The position numbers and the translations under genes were made by a program. The notes below the pieces were generated by a model that had not been told where the DNA came from, ran no database searches, and was given only the letters and a program-made list of their open reading frames with translations. Of a DNA stretch of 64,000 nt, positions 60,831-64,000 are shown one piece after another; position 1 is the first letter of the stretch, and the number at the start of each line of letters is the position of its first letter. Source of the stretch: Argopecten irradians (Eukaryota > Mollusca > Bivalvia > Pectinida > Pectinidae); NCBI RefSeq assembly GCF_041381155.1, contig NC_091138.1, positions 30,931,604-30,995,603 on the forward strand. The letters are read 5' to 3'.

Positions 60831-61576
60831 AAATGCTACTAACATTTGGTAACAGTTTACTGCATCCAAAAAATATATCACCTGCTCTCAAATAGACTGT
60901 GCCTATGTAAATTATATCATGGGTTTGTTTTCATAACAAATTGGTACACCGTTTCATTGATACATGTAGTGACATTCTGGTAAGTGTCATAATACTATCG
61001 ATAATGTCTGATCATCTGAAAATCTACCACTTTTCTTTTGAATTGTTTATCACTTGCCTATTTATGTTTTTTAATTTCGCGTCATTTACAATTTTTCTTT
61101 GTGGTATTACAGAAATAGATAAATTATTTGTCGGTTAACTTAACATATATTTAAAAAAGCAGCGCTTAAGGACCAGAAATGAAACTCCGTGTAACACGGA
61201 CAGTAGCAAATCATTTGATTCTGTGTTCTCTAGTATGTGTACATGTTTATGTACGTGTATGCTACCTGTTAACTGGATAAATATGTGTATGTTATTGTAA
61301 ACCGTCAAAAGAACATCGAGAAATATATCATTTCACTAAATTCGATTAAATGGAAAGTATTTAATTAATTAAATACATTTTTATGTCATGGAGATATAAC
61401 ACGAAACTCAGGGTGCACACCCAATTAATTCCCTAAAACTATAATGAAACCGCTATGCAGTTTGTTCAGAGTAAAATATGAATTTTTTTAAAATTCCATA
61501 GAAGGAATCATTTTCCTGCTAATCCGTAGTAAGACTTGCCTTTTTCATTATTATATATTTAATAAACATAATCTAT

Positions 61577-63659
61577 ATGGATTTCGTTCCAGTTTACCTA
61601 GGACACAACTTCATGAAAATGCTGAAAGACAGAAGATTTTCACAGTTTTTTGAGGAGGGTGTATTAATTACTTTTTATTTGCTAATGCATTCTGGGAATA
61701 TGGCCGTCTCTAACATCCAAGGCACAATCGTCCCAGGTCAGCGACTTACAGGATACGTCTTCAGAACTTTTACCATAATGGGACCAAAACAGTGCGCAAA
61801 CGAGTGTTTTTATAGGCCAAGCTGTATGTCGTACAATCATCAAACCGATCTAAGATGTGAGCTCAATAGAGACTCAGACACAGGTCAACCGGGGTCATTA
61901 GGTCAACATACGGGTTACTCGTATAGCAACATCGACACGTGGACGGGGGTATGTCAATGTGTATTCCCAAAACACTTATGTAGAATAATGCACTTATTAT
62001 ATAAACATGTTTATAACAAACACGTTTAAAACGAGTTATGATGTTTTAACTTTTCAATCCGATCAAAGTTCCAACATTATATTTGTAATTAAAGTATAAA
62101 AAAAATTGCTTATTACAAATAATTCCGTTGCTTCTCAGATTCGAATTCAAAAGAAAATTCAGTGTCAGTATGATATTATTTTGGAAGAACAATATTCTAG
62201 GAAAAAATACATACCACGTTCATATTCGTTGATAAATATTTATTTACGTCTGTATAGTATTACGCAAACATTCCGAATGATCAAAATACCAATACTTTTC
62301 CATAATAATGAAAAAAGTTGGGTGCTTTTTCATGTCGGGTGGCATTAAATGTTTACAATGAACACCAAGATTAAATGCAGACACATCAATCAACTAATGA
62401 ATTTTCATTCCTCTTTATATATTATTTAAAGTTACATTTGTTACCTTTGCCGCAATGTGTTTCTGAAGCAATATCTAATCTAACGATTGTCATGGCGTTA
62501 AAAAACTAGCCTTTTGGAAATTTATTGTCGAAAAAAGCAAATTAACATATCATCTGATTAAAATTACATGATTAACATATTACTTGATTAAAATTGCATA
62601 ATTAGCTGAAAAGCTGACACTTCATGTTCATCATTCATTGGTATTCTACCGTGAACAACAACTAAAAGACCCATCGAGGTTCAACGCTATTCTACGTGAA
62701 GTTCATTCTATTTAGTACATCAATATCAAAGTTGGTTCATGTTGTGTTTTCTCTATCATCTAAACTTATGTTTTATTCAAGAGATATTTTTATGTTTTTA
62801 TATAATATTTTCCATTAATATCTTAAATATTTTTTCGAATAGTTTTCTGGAAACTGCACAAGGGGAACATGTTCTGCGGGTCAGAGATGTTTCGAGTTTA
62901 CATCGACAACTTCTTGTATTTACGTTGGTAAGTATCGTTAGACATATAGGTCCATATTTGTGATAATAAAGTCTATTCCATGCCTGTGCATGCCTCACAA
63001 TGAACAAAAAAACACAAATTTGAGATAAATTCCATAGATATCAGTCAATTATCCATTATGTTTACAAATACCACAATTGTGTGTACAGACCCCCAGCGCC
63101 TCTCATTTGTTATCTCCTAATTCTTTTAGTTCTGATTTGTTCCATTTGACTTTCGGCCGGGAGAGACTTCCTTCCTAAGCGCAATTCCTTTTAATTTTTC
63201 TGTAAAAAAAATTATTTTCGCGGTGTCTTACCTTCGCGTTTTTTCATCAGTAATATGTATTCTACAACGGAAATATAAAACCATATGGGCCTTAACAGAG
63301 GTCCATAATTAATAAATATTAATATATACTTTTTTTAGAAAGCATCACTGGAAAAAATATACAATCAAGATCTAATAATAACATGTATGTCAAATTTTGA
63401 AATAAGGTTACTATCGATGTATCTCTGAAGAAAAAAAATCTCTGTAAGAATTTTAGACGATCACATGCTGAATTGTAATATTATTAATCTTCAGAATGCA
63501 TGGCCACCAATGTTTTTGGCGTGACCATTACTATGGAGGAAATAATTGTTGGGGATGCATTTCAAGCTGTTTGTAAGTCTGGATATGAGACAAGGGGAGC
63601 AGCGGCCAATGTCTCCTGCATGGGAAATGGTCAAATGGCGATCACATCCAGTTACTGCC
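61577..63659 (+). CDS. Extracellular PAN/apple, EGF-like and sushi-like domain protein, 5' part
   Basis: Three exons with matching phases: up to 61948, 62843-62927 and 63495-63659, continuing beyond the right edge. Exon 1 holds a PAN/apple-type module: QCANECFYRPSCMSYNHQTD and RCELNRDSD, closing with GYSYSNIDTW. Exon 2 is a short EGF-like segment with four cysteines (NCTRGTCSAGQRC, then TSC). Exon 3 resembles a sushi/CCP module with four cysteines and AVCKSGYETRG. This arrangement is common in secreted or membrane-anchored molluscan proteins for adhesion or recognition. The start is uncertain: ATGs at 61577 and 61616 are open, a weak hydrophobic stretch (VLITFYLLM) may be a signal sequence, and an acceptor near 61640 could mean an upstream exon. 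The ligand and function are unknown. Confidence 0.75.
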
Positions 63660-64000
63660 GTGAGTGCTCGTTAATTGTTACTTTCTTTATAACAAATTAT
63701 TTTCGCGGGCTTTCATTTTACAGATCACATTTTAATGAATTATATTTTCATGATTTTGTCATATTTACTCAATCCGTATTGCTTTGTGAATCATCTTTTT
63801 GGTCACATTTATTTCCCGCGAAATCGCGAAAATTTTATCCGCGCGAAAAAAAATCGGCGATACAGTCCTATCAGGAATATTATTAAAGTAATATAAAACC
63901 ACACGCAGTCAATGTTTTTATGGAAGCATAGGCAATGCACGTAAACGAGAATTCGAAACTGAGTGTAAACCCAACTGTAACGGATCATTTTTTAGCAAAA

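Larger units (their letters stand above)
55200..61576. other. No gene recognised
   Basis: AT-rich DNA with the 63-bp duplication, a CGCGAAAAT-type repeat near 57098 and 59690, one AATCGGGAACC hairpin and one MITE copy. Short open frames lack domain features. Confidence 0.5.

Overview
This window is AT-rich animal nuclear DNA with small exons in long introns and very many short interspersed elements. The gene families, the molluscan-type SINE core and the palindromic repeats point to a mollusc, probably a bivalve; the species cannot be fixed from sequence alone.

Layout. (1) 1-12.9 kb is a transposon landfill. A decayed APE-type LINE lies on the minus strand (about 2251-9057). It is split by an 893-bp element with terminal inverted repeats (4243-5135) and by a 2.49-kb PIF/Harbinger transposon (6381-8867) flanked by an exact TTA target duplication. 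Foldback and MITE copies follow. (2) 13.0-25.5 kb (minus) and 30.6-44.1 kb (plus) hold a divergent, head-to-head pair of indoleamine 2,3-dioxygenase (IDO) family genes that the simple ORF view almost completely hides. I assembled them exon by exon from splice sites, phase and family similarity. The plus-strand gene (15 coding exons, about 399 residues) keeps the IDO active-site residues. It uses two GC-AG introns and shows one apparent 1-nt frameshift in exon 3. The minus-strand gene (14 coding exons, 378 residues, fully open) keeps the heme-ligand histidine but has lost the substrate arginine, the Gly-Gly-Ser-Ala motif and the GTGGT loop. It looks like a heme-binding, non-canonical IDO relative. 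Exon lengths (119, 15, 100, 52, 76, 99 and 97 nt) are identical between the two, including a 15-nt microexon. (3) 44.1-61.5 kb has no gene I can recognise apart from one possible minus-strand exon near 54.7 kb. It holds hairpin elements, SINEs, MITEs and tandem duplications. (4) 61.6 kb to the right edge carries the 5' part of a plus-strand gene for an extracellular protein with PAN/apple, EGF-like and sushi-like modules, which runs out of the window.

The two IDO genes share about 5.1 kb between start codons, each with a TATA box. The intervening DNA contains a hairpin element pair, one MITE copy and one short palindrome.
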